Of a stretch of DNA of 64,000 nt, positions 19,164 through 27,486 are shown one piece after another. The position numbers were made by a program, and so were the translations under genes. Under the pieces are notes generated by a model. It worked only from the letters and a program-made list of their open reading frames with translations, was not told where the DNA came from and made no database searches. Within the stretch, counting starts at the first letter, position 1. Each line of letters starts with the position of its first letter. Source of the stretch: Cognaticolwellia mytili (GTDB taxonomy: Bacteria; Pseudomonadota; Gammaproteobacteria; Enterobacterales; Alteromonadaceae); NCBI RefSeq assembly GCF_002104475.1, contig NZ_NBOF01000004.1, forward strand, positions 424,078 to 488,077, written 5' to 3'.

Positions 19164-20012
19164 ATGACCGCTTTACACAGAGATGATTCGGCTAGCCTAA
19201 GCGAAGATGATTTTAATTATATATGTCAGTTTGTCTATAAGAGTGCTGGCATCGTACTTAACGCATCTAAAAGAGAGATGGTTTATCGGCGGCTCACGCG
19301 CATCGTACGTGAGCGAAAAATAGGCTCATTTTCAGAGTACTGCCGATTATTGAGAGCTCAGTCAGAGCAAGAAGAAAGTTATTTTATTAATGCTATTACG
19401 ACAAATTTAACGAGTTTCTTTCGCGAGCAGCATCACTTTGATTATTTGAGTCAGCATGAGCTTCCAAAATTGCTTGAAACAAAGAAAGAGAGTAAGCGTA
19501 TACGGATTTGGTCATCAGCTAGTTCAACCGGTGAGGAGCCTTATAGCATTGCTGTTACGCTTTTAGAAGCGTTGGGTACTCAGTCAAGTTATTGGGATGC
19601 AAAAATATTAGCAACAGACATTGATAGTAATGTTGTAGCTAAAGGTAAAGCGGGAGTTTATTCGCTGAAGAACGTTGAAGACATGCCTAACAATTTGAAA
19701 AATAAATATTTTAAAAAGGGACGAGGCGAGTATGAAAGCCAGGTTAGAGCCGAAAACATCATAAAGGAATTAATTACTTTTAAACAGCTCAACTTATTAG
19801 ACTCATGGCCAATGCAAGGCCCATTTGACATTATTTTTTGTCGCAATGTCCTTATATATTTTGATAAAAAGACGCAATCTGCATTATTTGAACGTTATTA
19901 TAATTTGTTAGCTCCCGGTGGTTTATTACTGCTGGGGCACAGCGAAAGTTTAGGGTTGTACCAACAGTATTTTGAAAATGTTGGTCGGACGATTTTTCGT
20001 AAACCTTTTTAG
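19164..20012 (+). CDS. cheR: Chemoreceptor glutamate methyltransferase CheR
   Basis: It methylates receptor glutamates with S-adenosylmethionine. The N-terminal helical domain covers residues 1-75; the Rossmann domain contains the motif IWSSASSTGEEPYSIA near residue 115, ATDIDSNVVAKGKAGVY, and FDIIFCRNVLIYFD near 220. The length of 282 is typical. It starts 7 bases after the receptor gene, whose EWEEF tail probably docks on the CheR beta-subdomain (inference from Aer2/CheR2). Confidence 0.96.
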   Translation: MTALHRDDSASLSEDDFNYICQFVYKSAGIVLNASKREMVYRRLTRIVRERKIGSFSEYCRLLRAQSEQEESYFINAITTNLTSFFREQHHFDYLSQHELPKLLETKKESKRIRIWSSASSTGEEPYSIAVTLLEALGTQSSYWDAKILATDIDSNVVAKGKAGVYSLKNVEDMPNNLKNKYFKKGRGEYESQVRAENIIKELITFKQLNLLDSWPMQGPFDIIFCRNVLIYFDKKTQSALFERYYNLLAPGGLLLLGHSESLGLYQQYFENVGRTIFRKPF

Positions 20013-20041
20013 CTTTAAACAGGGAATAGTTAGATTTACTT

Positions 20042-20707
20042 ATGGCTGTATTAAAAAGTAATCGTGCCAACGTAGCGTATTCGAAAGAGCAGTGTTTGGC
20101 TGAGTTTACGCATATAAACCATTATTGGGATGGTAAGCACAGTGCTGTTGTTGCAAAAATTCTTCCTGGGGAATTTTATGTTTCTAAAGAAAACACACCC
20201 ATTGCGACTACGCTCGGCTCTTGTGTATCGGCATGTATTTGGGATGTGGAATCCCAAATAGGAGGGATGAATCATTTTATGTTGCCACTAACCGATAGAG
20301 AGGCACATGAAGTTGATTGGGGGCAACGAGGTATGCACTCTGACGCCACCCGTTATGGTAACTTTGCCATGGAGTACCTCATCAATTTGATTTTAAAGAA
20401 CGGTGGTAAAAAGAAAAATCTGCAGGCAAAAGCTTTTGGTGGTGCGAAAGTTTTGAAAAATATGACAAATATTGGTGAACGTAATATTGACTTTGTTTTA
20501 AGCTATTTAGAAGATGAAAAAATACCACTTATAAGTTCAGATTTAGGTTCTGTTTATCCACGAAAAGTTATTTTTGAACCGCATACCGGCCGAGTGTTGG
20601 TTAAAACTATTGATAATTTACATAATGACACGATAACACGACGAGAGAATGATTATCGCAATCAATTGCAAGGCTCATCAAGCGATGGCGAGATAGAACT
20701 TTTTTAA
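20042..20707 (+). CDS. cheD: Chemoreceptor glutamine deamidase CheD
   Basis: It deamidates receptor glutamines. The catalytic Cys lies in TLGSCVSACIWD (about residue 61) and the His in GGMNHFMLP (about 78), with the Thr of the triad expected further on; GNFAMEYLIN and KAFGGAKVL are family motifs. The 221-residue length exceeds the usual core by an N-terminal extension of about 35 residues and a C-terminal tail that ends GEIELF. That tail recurs in two other proteins of this island. Confidence 0.95.
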   Translation: MAVLKSNRANVAYSKEQCLAEFTHINHYWDGKHSAVVAKILPGEFYVSKENTPIATTLGSCVSACIWDVESQIGGMNHFMLPLTDREAHEVDWGQRGMHSDATRYGNFAMEYLINLILKNGGKKKNLQAKAFGGAKVLKNMTNIGERNIDFVLSYLEDEKIPLISSDLGSVYPRKVIFEPHTGRVLVKTIDNLHNDTITRRENDYRNQLQGSSSDGEIELF

Positions 20708-20723
20708 ATGGAGGTGCAGCGAT

Positions 20724-21812
20724 ATGGAGAAAATCACGGTACTTATTATTGATGATTCATCAGTTATTAGAAATATTGTTAAAGAACTATTAAGTGATAT
20801 TGATGATATTGAAGTTGTCGGAGAAGCTAAAGATCCGTTGGTGGCACGTGAATTAATTAAGCAACTTAACCCCGATGTTTTAACCTTAGATGTTGAAATG
20901 CCCAAAATGGATGGTATTACTTTTTTAAGTAACTTAATGCGTTTAAGGCCTATGCCAGTAGTGATGTTATCAACGTTAACAACTAAGGGTGCTGATACAA
21001 CACTGAAAGCATTAGAACTTGGTGCTATTGACTTTATTGCTAAACCAAGCTTTGAGGCACTTGTTCGTCAAAAGGGTAGTTTTAAGGATAGCATTGTCGA
21101 AAAAATAAGGTACGCAGCTAGTATTAATGTGCAAAATCTTACTTTTTCTAGGCAGGTGTTTGTTCAAGAAAAACCGAAAAAACTTTTATTTAACGGTAGC
21201 TGTTCGAGTAATCATTTGATTGCAGTTGGCGCCTCTACTGGTGGTACTGATGCAATCAAAAAATTGCTGATGTGCATGCCGGCCAATGCGCCGGCAATTG
21301 TTATTACTTTACATATTCCTTGTGTATTTAGTACTCGTTTTGCCGAACGTATGAACAAAAACTCATTAATGACCGTACGGGAAGCGAAACATGGCGAAGA
21401 AGTAAAAAGTGGTCACGTATATATAGCGCCAGGTGATAAACATTTGAAAGTAGAATCAAAAGCTGGCGTACTATCTTGCATTTTAGAAGACTCTCCCGAA
21501 GTTAATCGACATAAACCTGCTGTTGACGTGCTGTTTAATTCTTTAAAGCCCATTGCCAACAATGTTCAGGCTGTGATCCTAACAGGTATGGGAGATGACG
21601 GCGCACAAGGGTTACTGGCATTAAAATCTCACGGTGCTATGACTATTATTCAGGACAAAAATACTAGTCTTGTATGGGGTATGCCAGGTAGTGCTTTTAA
21701 GCTCGAAGCCCATCAAAAACAATTACCAATCTCAAGTATTGCCAGTGAGCTTTTACAAAATGCCTCGCTTGGTTGGTGTAATAAAAAGGAAAGATACGAT
21801 GAGAACATTTAA
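20724..21812 (+). CDS. cheB: Chemotaxis response regulator protein-glutamate methylesterase CheB
   Basis: It removes receptor methyl groups when phosphorylated by CheA. An N-terminal receiver (Asp56 in [10 protein letters not shown]) and linker precede the methylesterase domain, whose triad sits in [10 protein letters not shown] (Ser), TLHIP (His) and [11 protein letters not shown] (Asp). The length of 362 is normal. GGAGG lies 12 bases before the ATG. The last 14 bases overlap the next receptor gene. Confidence 0.96.
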   Translation: MEKITVLIIDDSSVIRNIVKELLSDIDDIEVVGEAKDPLVARELIKQLNPDVLTLDVEMPKMDGITFLSNLMRLRPMPVVMLSTLTTKGADTTLKALELGAIDFIAKPSFEALVRQKGSFKDSIVEKIRYAASINVQNLTFSRQVFVQEKPKKLLFNGSCSSNHLIAVGASTGGTDAIKKLLMCMPANAPAIVITLHIPCVFSTRFAERMNKNSLMTVREAKHGEEVKSGHVYIAPGDKHLKVESKAGVLSCILEDSPEVNRHKPAVDVLFNSLKPIANNVQAVILTGMGDDGAQGLLALKSHGAMTIIQDKNTSLVWGMPGSAFKLEAHQKQLPISSIASELLQNASLGWCNKKERYDENI

Positions 21813-22992
21813 GATAACGGTATTAGTTGGCCTGACCATATCGAGTTTGTTATTGGTAAATATGCTGCTAATAAATTTATCAGTAGTATCATCAAATTAC
21901 CTTTCTATTTTTCTAGTCTTGTGCCTTTTATGTGTTTTTAGTTGGCAATTAAAACTACGAAAAAATTTTGCAAAAGTAGCGCCTGCCAAAAATGATGCGA
22001 GTAACGATGATATTCACCAAATAGAACTAAGTTTTCAAAAGATAAATCTTTTATTGAGTAAACAAGTTTCTATAGTCGACAACGAAGTTAGTCGGGCAAA
22101 TACTCTTGTTGGCTCTGCAGTTGGAGATATATCGAATAGCTTTAAGTGCTTGCAAGAATTATGTCAACTACAGCAAAGTTTAATTAGTCAAATTGTACAA
22201 AATATTACTAGTGCAGAAAATAATGAAAGCTCAATGATTGACTCATTTGTTCAGCATACCAACGATACTTTGCAAGAGTTTGTCGACGTTATCATTACTA
22301 CCAGTAAAAAAAGTTTGGAGACCCTTTCATATACGGATGAAATGATTGCGCAGTTTGATAGTATTTTTTCCTTACTTGGCCAAGTGGAGAACTTAGCCAG
22401 CCAGACTAATTTACTTGCGTTGAACGCCGCTATTGAAGCAGCTCGAGCTGGTGATGCAGGTCGAGGCTTTGCGGTTGTTGCCAATGAAGTAAGAGCATTG
22501 TCCATCAGTTCAACAGAATTGAATGAAAGCATTCGCAATAAAATATCAGGAACACAAAATATTATTAGTCAATTGCGTTCGTCAGTAGAAATGATGGCCT
22601 CAGCTGATATGACACCAACATTAAAGGCGAAAGACAAAGTTATTGAAATGATTGATTATATGGGAAAGACAAGTGTGAGCACAGGTACCGTGATTCATGA
22701 GCTTTCTTTAATCACACCACAAATATCTGAACATGTTGTTAACGCTATTCGCTCATTACAGTTTGAAGATTTGACTAATCAAACGTTAACCTCAATCAAA
22801 AGTAACCTAAGTTCAATCAGTGTATTAAACCAACTACTAGAAAATATTGAAATAACGCCAGATGCGATGAGTGAGCAACTGATTAATTTGCAAATGAAAT
22901 GCCATGAGATCATGACTAGTACTACGAAAAAGGATGAGAGTAGAAGTGTGTGCCAAATGTCGATGGCAGAAGGAGAAGTGGAATTATTTTAA
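21799..22992 (+). CDS. Small membrane chemoreceptor (MCP) without a periplasmic sensor
   Basis: I place the start at ATG 21799, with AAGGAAAG just upstream and overlapping the end of cheB; an earlier in-frame Met at 21670 lies inside cheB and is rejected. The 397-residue product has two hydrophobic segments (about 6-23 and 31-48) with almost no loop between them, then a coiled-coil signalling domain with [20 protein letters not shown] and [13 protein letters not shown]. There is no sensor domain, so it may sense the membrane or act as an adaptor. It ends EGEVELF, like CheD. Confidence 0.88.
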   Translation: MRTFKITVLVGLTISSLLLVNMLLINLSVVSSNYLSIFLVLCLLCVFSWQLKLRKNFAKVAPAKNDASNDDIHQIELSFQKINLLLSKQVSIVDNEVSRANTLVGSAVGDISNSFKCLQELCQLQQSLISQIVQNITSAENNESSMIDSFVQHTNDTLQEFVDVIITTSKKSLETLSYTDEMIAQFDSIFSLLGQVENLASQTNLLALNAAIEAARAGDAGRGFAVVANEVRALSISSTELNESIRNKISGTQNIISQLRSSVEMMASADMTPTLKAKDKVIEMIDYMGKTSVSTGTVIHELSLITPQISEHVVNAIRSLQFEDLTNQTLTSIKSNLSSISVLNQLLENIEITPDAMSEQLINLQMKCHEIMTSTTKKDESRSVCQMSMAEGEVELF

Positions 22993-23033
22993 TTTCACTA
23001 GAAAATATTTCACATTATTTATAAGGGCTCAAT

Positions 23034-23342
23034 ATGACAGTAAAAAAAATGCTTGAAAACGATGATAGTAAATTATCGATTGTTGTTGATGGTAAGTTTG
23101 ATTTTTCACTCTATCAAAATTTTCGCGATGCCTACATCGATTTTCAAGGACGTAATGTTGATATTGTTTTAGATCTATCAAAAACAACTTATATGGATAG
23201 CTCAGCGTTAGGAATGATTTTACTATTAAAAGAGTATGGGGATAAAAACAGCAATAGAATTGTGATTAAAAGCCCAAATGAAACGGTTAATAAAATATTG
23301 GAAATTGCACAATTTCATCGTTTATTAACTATAGAGATTTAA
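23034..23342 (+). CDS. STAS-domain anti-sigma-factor-antagonist-like protein
   Basis: The 102 residues form one STAS domain: VDGKFDFSLYQNFRDAY, then DLSKTTYMDSSALGMILLL, in which the Ser after Asp is the expected phosphorylation site. This is a closer match to RsbV/SpoIIAA-type proteins than the STAS protein encoded at 12287. It precedes by 3 bases a gene joining a PP2C phosphatase and a GHKL ATPase, the two enzymes that act on STAS proteins in partner switching. Confidence 0.92.
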   Translation: MTVKKMLENDDSKLSIVVDGKFDFSLYQNFRDAYIDFQGRNVDIVLDLSKTTYMDSSALGMILLLKEYGDKNSNRIVIKSPNETVNKILEIAQFHRLLTIEI

Positions 23343-23345
23343 TGT

Positions 23346-25082
23346 ATGACAGCAGTTGGCACTATGTTGGATAACAAACTAGCTTTGGTCGTTGATGACT
23401 CAATCACGCAATCTAGGGTTTTAAGCCATCTGCTTACTGAGGAAGGCTATCAGGTTATTTCTGCGGTGAATGGCCTGGATGCTTTTGAAAAGTATGTGAA
23501 ATACCAACCTGATTTAGTGTTGATGGATATTAATATGCCAGTAATGAATGGTTATGATGCAGCGAGAAAGATTAAAAATCACTCAAATCATGATGCCCTT
23601 TGCCCTTTGGTTTTCATTACTAATGAAAGTACTGATTCTGCCTATATTAAAAGTATTGAGGCTGGTGGTGACGGTATCTTAGTTCGCCCTTTTTCTCATC
23701 AAGTGTTTAAAGCAAAAATAAAGTCTATTCAACGTATAAGTGACTTATATAGTCAGCTTAAAAGACTGCAGCAAGAACAAGATACGGATGCAAAAATTGC
23801 CGAAAAGTTGATGTCGGGTGTTATTGAAGCGAGAAATTTTGGACTTGATCGTATTGGTACTGTTAAAAAAGCAGCAGCATTATTTAGTGGCGATATTCAG
23901 CTTAGTGCGCTATGCCCTAATGGTGATGTTAATGTTCTACTGGGAGATTTTACTGGTCACGGCTTACGGTCATCTATCGGTGCCTTACCACTGGCAGAAA
24001 CTTTTCGAGCGATGACTGGCAAAGGATTTTCATTGCTTGAGATCATCACGCAAATTAATACTCAACTTTTTAACCTACTGCCAGCTGATTTATTTTTAGC
24101 TGCTACATTTGTTACTGTTTCATCGCATGAAGAGTCAATATACATTCTAAATGCAGGCTTACCTGATGCGTATGTATTTTCAGAGGAAGGTGCAATAAAA
24201 CATAAAATAGCCTCGAGTCATCCGCCTATTGGTGTTGTATCAACGCTTTTATCTGACACCCAAGTGTCAGTTGTTTCCGTACATTCTTCTGATCGAGTCA
24301 TACTGCTGAGTGATGGCATTGTTGAAGCAAGAAATAAACTTGATCAAATGTATGATTATCAGCGATTTGAGCGAGCAGTTATCAAAGGAATTGATCGTGG
24401 AGATGTATGTCGAAATGTACTTGCTAGTGTTGAAAGTTTTTGCCAAGGCATGGAGCAAGAAGATGATATTTCTTTAGTAGATATACCGTGTGACGGATGG
24501 CAACAAAACTATGCCCTTGCAAGTCAAGTTGATGATAGTGTTTTAGGTGAAAACTTAACCAGCATTTATAGAGGGCTTCCGCCTGTCTGGGAGTGGAGAC
24601 TTTCATTAACAGGGAAGTCATTAGCAACAGTGAATCCAATCCCGATTGTGATGAACCAAATATATGCGATAGAAGGAGACAAAGAGCATTGGTTGAGTTT
24701 ACAGACCATTTTGACCGAACTTTTTGTTAATTCGTTAGATCATGGCGTATTAGGGCTAAGTTCCGATTTAAAAGTTTCACCCGAAGGATTTTCCGAATAC
24801 TATCGCGAACGTAAATCGAGGCTTAAATGCTTGGATTCAGGCTTTGTTGATATTTTATTAGAGTATTACCCGTTAACTAGTGGTGGACGATTAAAAGTAA
24901 TAATAAAGGATAGCGGCAATGGTTTTGATGTGGTGGAGTTATTTAAAAATAATGTTGAGTTGCCGGATTCTGATATGACTTTATATGGCAGAGGGATTGA
25001 GCTAGTTGAACAATTGGCTGAAAGTTTAGAGTATTTTGATGATGGCCGAACAGTAGAAGCATCTTATCTTTGGGCTAAATGA
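23346..25082 (+). CDS. Response regulator with PP2C (SpoIIE-type) phosphatase and C-terminal GHKL ATPase domain
   Basis: The 578-residue protein starts with a receiver (Asp61 in LVLMDINMPVMNG). A PP2C/SpoIIE phosphatase follows at about 170-370, with metal-site motifs FSGDIQ, LGDFTGHG and LLSDGIVEA. From about 440 a GHKL ATPase resembling RsbW anti-sigma kinases is seen, with LTELFVNSLDHG as the N box and DSGNGFD as the G1-type box. One chain thus appears to hold both the phosphatase and the kinase for a STAS partner, under phosphorylation control by CheA or the hybrid kinase. The STAS gene is adjacent. Confidence 0.88.
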   Translation: MTAVGTMLDNKLALVVDDSITQSRVLSHLLTEEGYQVISAVNGLDAFEKYVKYQPDLVLMDINMPVMNGYDAARKIKNHSNHDALCPLVFITNESTDSAYIKSIEAGGDGILVRPFSHQVFKAKIKSIQRISDLYSQLKRLQQEQDTDAKIAEKLMSGVIEARNFGLDRIGTVKKAAALFSGDIQLSALCPNGDVNVLLGDFTGHGLRSSIGALPLAETFRAMTGKGFSLLEIITQINTQLFNLLPADLFLAATFVTVSSHEESIYILNAGLPDAYVFSEEGAIKHKIASSHPPIGVVSTLLSDTQVSVVSVHSSDRVILLSDGIVEARNKLDQMYDYQRFERAVIKGIDRGDVCRNVLASVESFCQGMEQEDDISLVDIPCDGWQQNYALASQVDDSVLGENLTSIYRGLPPVWEWRLSLTGKSLATVNPIPIVMNQIYAIEGDKEHWLSLQTILTELFVNSLDHGVLGLSSDLKVSPEGFSEYYRERKSRLKCLDSGFVDILLEYYPLTSGGRLKVIIKDSGNGFDVVELFKNNVELPDSDMTLYGRGIELVEQLAESLEYFDDGRTVEASYLWAK

Positions 25083-25090
25083 ATTTATAT

Positions 25091-25131
25091 CCATACTTTT
25101 ATATCCAAGTAGCGTGAGTATAAAAGTATGG
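25091..25131. repeat. 13-bp perfect inverted repeat after the PP2C gene
   Basis: CCATACTTTTATA (25091-25103) and TATAAAAGTATGG (25119-25131) are perfectly complementary around a 15-base loop. No T-run follows, so it is not a standard terminator. It may mark a break between the chemosensory operon and the next signalling genes, as an RNA hairpin or operator. Confidence 0.6.
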
Positions 25132-25316
25132 GGTCGAATGTATAGATTGATACACAGTGGGAAGACATTAATTGCATTAATTTTTTTTCATTGTCGAAAC
25201 TAATAAAGCTCCAGATAGCTATTGATGTTTGGGCGCGTGAGCGTTGTACAGTTTTCCTAGTTTAGTGGTAAATGTGGTTTTAAGTAGTTTTGATATCTTA
25301 AATTAAGGAGTTATTT

Positions 25317-26243
25317 TTGAATATTTTAGTCGTCGACGATAGTAGTTATCAGTGTCAGTTGATTATTGCCATGATAGAGGATAGTGGCTTTAAAGCAGTA
25401 TGTGCGAATGGCTATAAAGAGGCGCTAGAGCTTTTAAAGGAAAATAGCGTAGATCTAATTTTGATGGATATCGAGATGCCCGATATGAATGGTTTTGAAC
25501 TGACAAAAATTATACGTTCGACATATCCAGAATGGATGCCTATTATTTTTCTAAGTGCCAATGATAGTGAAGTTTACTTGGCTAAAGGTATTGATGCTGG
25601 TGGTGACGATTATCTAACTAAGCCAGTAAAACAAGTAGTATTAGCAGCTAAAATTCGCGCAATGGAACGAATTTCGTTAATGAAGTCTGCTTTGGACCGG
25701 GTAAACAAACAGCTTGAACTACTCAGTTGTATTGATCCCTTGACACAATTGCTTAATCGTAGAGGCATAGATTCTATGCTCAATAATCTATGGAAAGATA
25801 ATATAGAGCAGAAAGCTGAACTTTCATTAATGATGTTAGATATTGATTGCTTTAAACTTTATAACGATAACTACGGACATCAAAAAGGAGATGACTGCTT
25901 AGCACAAGTATCGAATATTTTTAATCACGCATTAGATCAATCAAATGGCGTTATTGGTCGCTATGGTGGAGAAGAATTTATTATTGCCTTACCCTGCACA
26001 CCAATAGCAAGTGCACGTTTTAAAGCACAAGAGATTATTAATGTTTTACTTGCTGCCAAAATTGAACACCAATACTCAACTGTGTTGCCGTATGTATCGG
26101 TCAGTATCGGAATATCTTCTACTTGTACTGGCGCAGCCAATATTGAAGCGCTAATAAAACAAGCTGATGGTGCTTTATATCAAGCAAAAGCAAATAAAAA
26201 AAATCAGTATGCTGTTTTTAATAGCATTGATACCAACACCTAA
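25317..26243 (+). CDS. Response regulator diguanylate cyclase (REC-GGDEF)
   Basis: It makes c-di-GMP when its receiver is phosphorylated. REC covers residues 1-120 (Asp51 in LILMDIEMPDMNG) and GGDEF about 135-300, with an intact GRYGGEEF active loop and DIDCFKLYNDNYGH metal/substrate helix. The inhibitory RxxD site upstream of the active loop is absent (QSNG in its place), so product inhibition by that site is not expected. The TTG start is chosen on the strength of TAAGGAG 6 bases before it. There is no ATG near the beginning of the receiver. Confidence 0.93.
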   Translation: MNILVVDDSSYQCQLIIAMIEDSGFKAVCANGYKEALELLKENSVDLILMDIEMPDMNGFELTKIIRSTYPEWMPIIFLSANDSEVYLAKGIDAGGDDYLTKPVKQVVLAAKIRAMERISLMKSALDRVNKQLELLSCIDPLTQLLNRRGIDSMLNNLWKDNIEQKAELSLMMLDIDCFKLYNDNYGHQKGDDCLAQVSNIFNHALDQSNGVIGRYGGEEFIIALPCTPIASARFKAQEIINVLLAAKIEHQYSTVLPYVSVSIGISSTCTGAANIEALIKQADGALYQAKANKKNQYAVFNSIDTNT

Positions 26244-26325
26244 AGTTATAAGAAGTTCCTCTAAAGCGGTTTAACTAGGTTTAGTTTTTTGCATTAGGGA
26301 TAGATAAATTATTAAAGAGAAATTT

Positions 26326-27486
26326 ATGTTAAAACCGAAAGTATTAATTATTGATGATGATGGTGCGTATTTGGAGCTTTTACAAGAAGCACTTGAAATC
26401 GACTTTACCGTTGTATGTGTAACAAACCTTACTGACGTCAATATTATTACCGCTGAAGCAGAGGCTTTTGATATTGCCTTAGTTGATGAAAATATAGGTT
26501 TGGAAAAAGGTTCACAATGGATAAAGCAACAAGTTGACGGTAAAAAAGTCGCTAAGTCATTTGTATTATATTCTGGTTTAGCAACAGAGGAAGCTATTCT
26601 TAAAGGCTTAGCGTGTGGTGCTGATGATTTTTTAGCTAAGCCTATCTCACTGCTAGCACTAATCCGTAAATTAAAGCGGCTGATTGAATATCAAGATAAA
26701 ATCAACACTTTTGAAAGTGAGCTGTCGTCGAAAGACAGGGTGATTAATATTTCAATGGCGCAGGCATCGAAATATGGTAGCTGCATGCAGTTAACTTCTA
26801 AATTAAATCAGTGCTTTAGTTTAGAAAAAATTAGAGATGAGGTGTTCTCTTACCTCTATTCGATGAATTTACAAGGCTGCATTGGCTTCTATCCTATCAA
26901 TGAATCGGCAAGTTTTTACAGCTCAAAAAATGGCGTTTGTTCACCTGTTGAAGTTGATGTCATGAAGTTGTTGAAAATAAAGCCACGACTATATCGTTTT
27001 GGCTCTCGCACCATATTCAACCATGATCTCGTCTCTATTCTTATTTTAAATTTAGAAGATGGCACGGTTGATACTGACATTTATATTGATGCTCTTGCTT
27101 CAGTGATTGAATGCGTCGGGGCAAGAATTGCTTTTATAACTTATCAAAACTCACTAGTGGGTGTGCAAGAAAAGATTCAACAAGCTGTAATACAAACTAA
27201 AAAAATGTTGGTAGTTTCTAAGCAGCATCAGCAGGAGGTTATGAGTGAAATTGTCACTAATATTGGTCAAAGCTTTCATATCTTGGATTTGAGTGATGAA
27301 CAAGAGCAATACTTAACCAATCTTGTTCATAGTGCGCTAAAAAAACATACACAAGATGATATTAATTTTTTAGAGGTTGGGCAGTTGCTTGATGATGCAC
27401 TACACAGTGTTGATGAATTAAAAGTGCTAAATTCTCGCCAAGTTGATGAAGGTGAAATATGTGACGAGGACGATGAGTTATTTTGA
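26326..27486 (+). CDS. Response regulator with uncharacterised C-terminal domain
   Basis: The 386-residue protein has a clear receiver (Asp10-Asp12 cluster, Asp54 in IALVDENIG, Lys of LAKPIS). Residues 130-300 are not recognised; length and position would suit a GAF-like fold, but no motif proves it. Residues 300-386 are helical and acidic, ending DEDDELF, which echoes the ELF tails of CheD and the membrane receptor. The stop overlaps the possible TTG start of the hybrid kinase. The role is probably in the same phosphorelay. Confidence 0.75.
   Translation: MLKPKVLIIDDDGAYLELLQEALEIDFTVVCVTNLTDVNIITAEAEAFDIALVDENIGLEKGSQWIKQQVDGKKVAKSFVLYSGLATEEAILKGLACGADDFLAKPISLLALIRKLKRLIEYQDKINTFESELSSKDRVINISMAQASKYGSCMQLTSKLNQCFSLEKIRDEVFSYLYSMNLQGCIGFYPINESASFYSSKNGVCSPVEVDVMKLLKIKPRLYRFGSRTIFNHDLVSILILNLEDGTVDTDIYIDALASVIECVGARIAFITYQNSLVGVQEKIQQAVIQTKKMLVVSKQHQQEVMSEIVTNIGQSFHILDLSDEQEQYLTNLVHSALKKHTQDDINFLEVGQLLDDALHSVDELKVLNSRQVDEGEICDEDDELF

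Noticed and set aside
21670..21798. Upstream extension of the second chemoreceptor
   Set aside because: It lies inside cheB in another frame and has no ribosome site, whereas ATG 21799 has AAGGAAAG.
20687..27486. ELF tails as DNA sliding-clamp binding motifs
   Set aside because: The clamp motif needs a Gln several residues before Leu-Phe; none of the three tails has it, and the proteins are signalling proteins.
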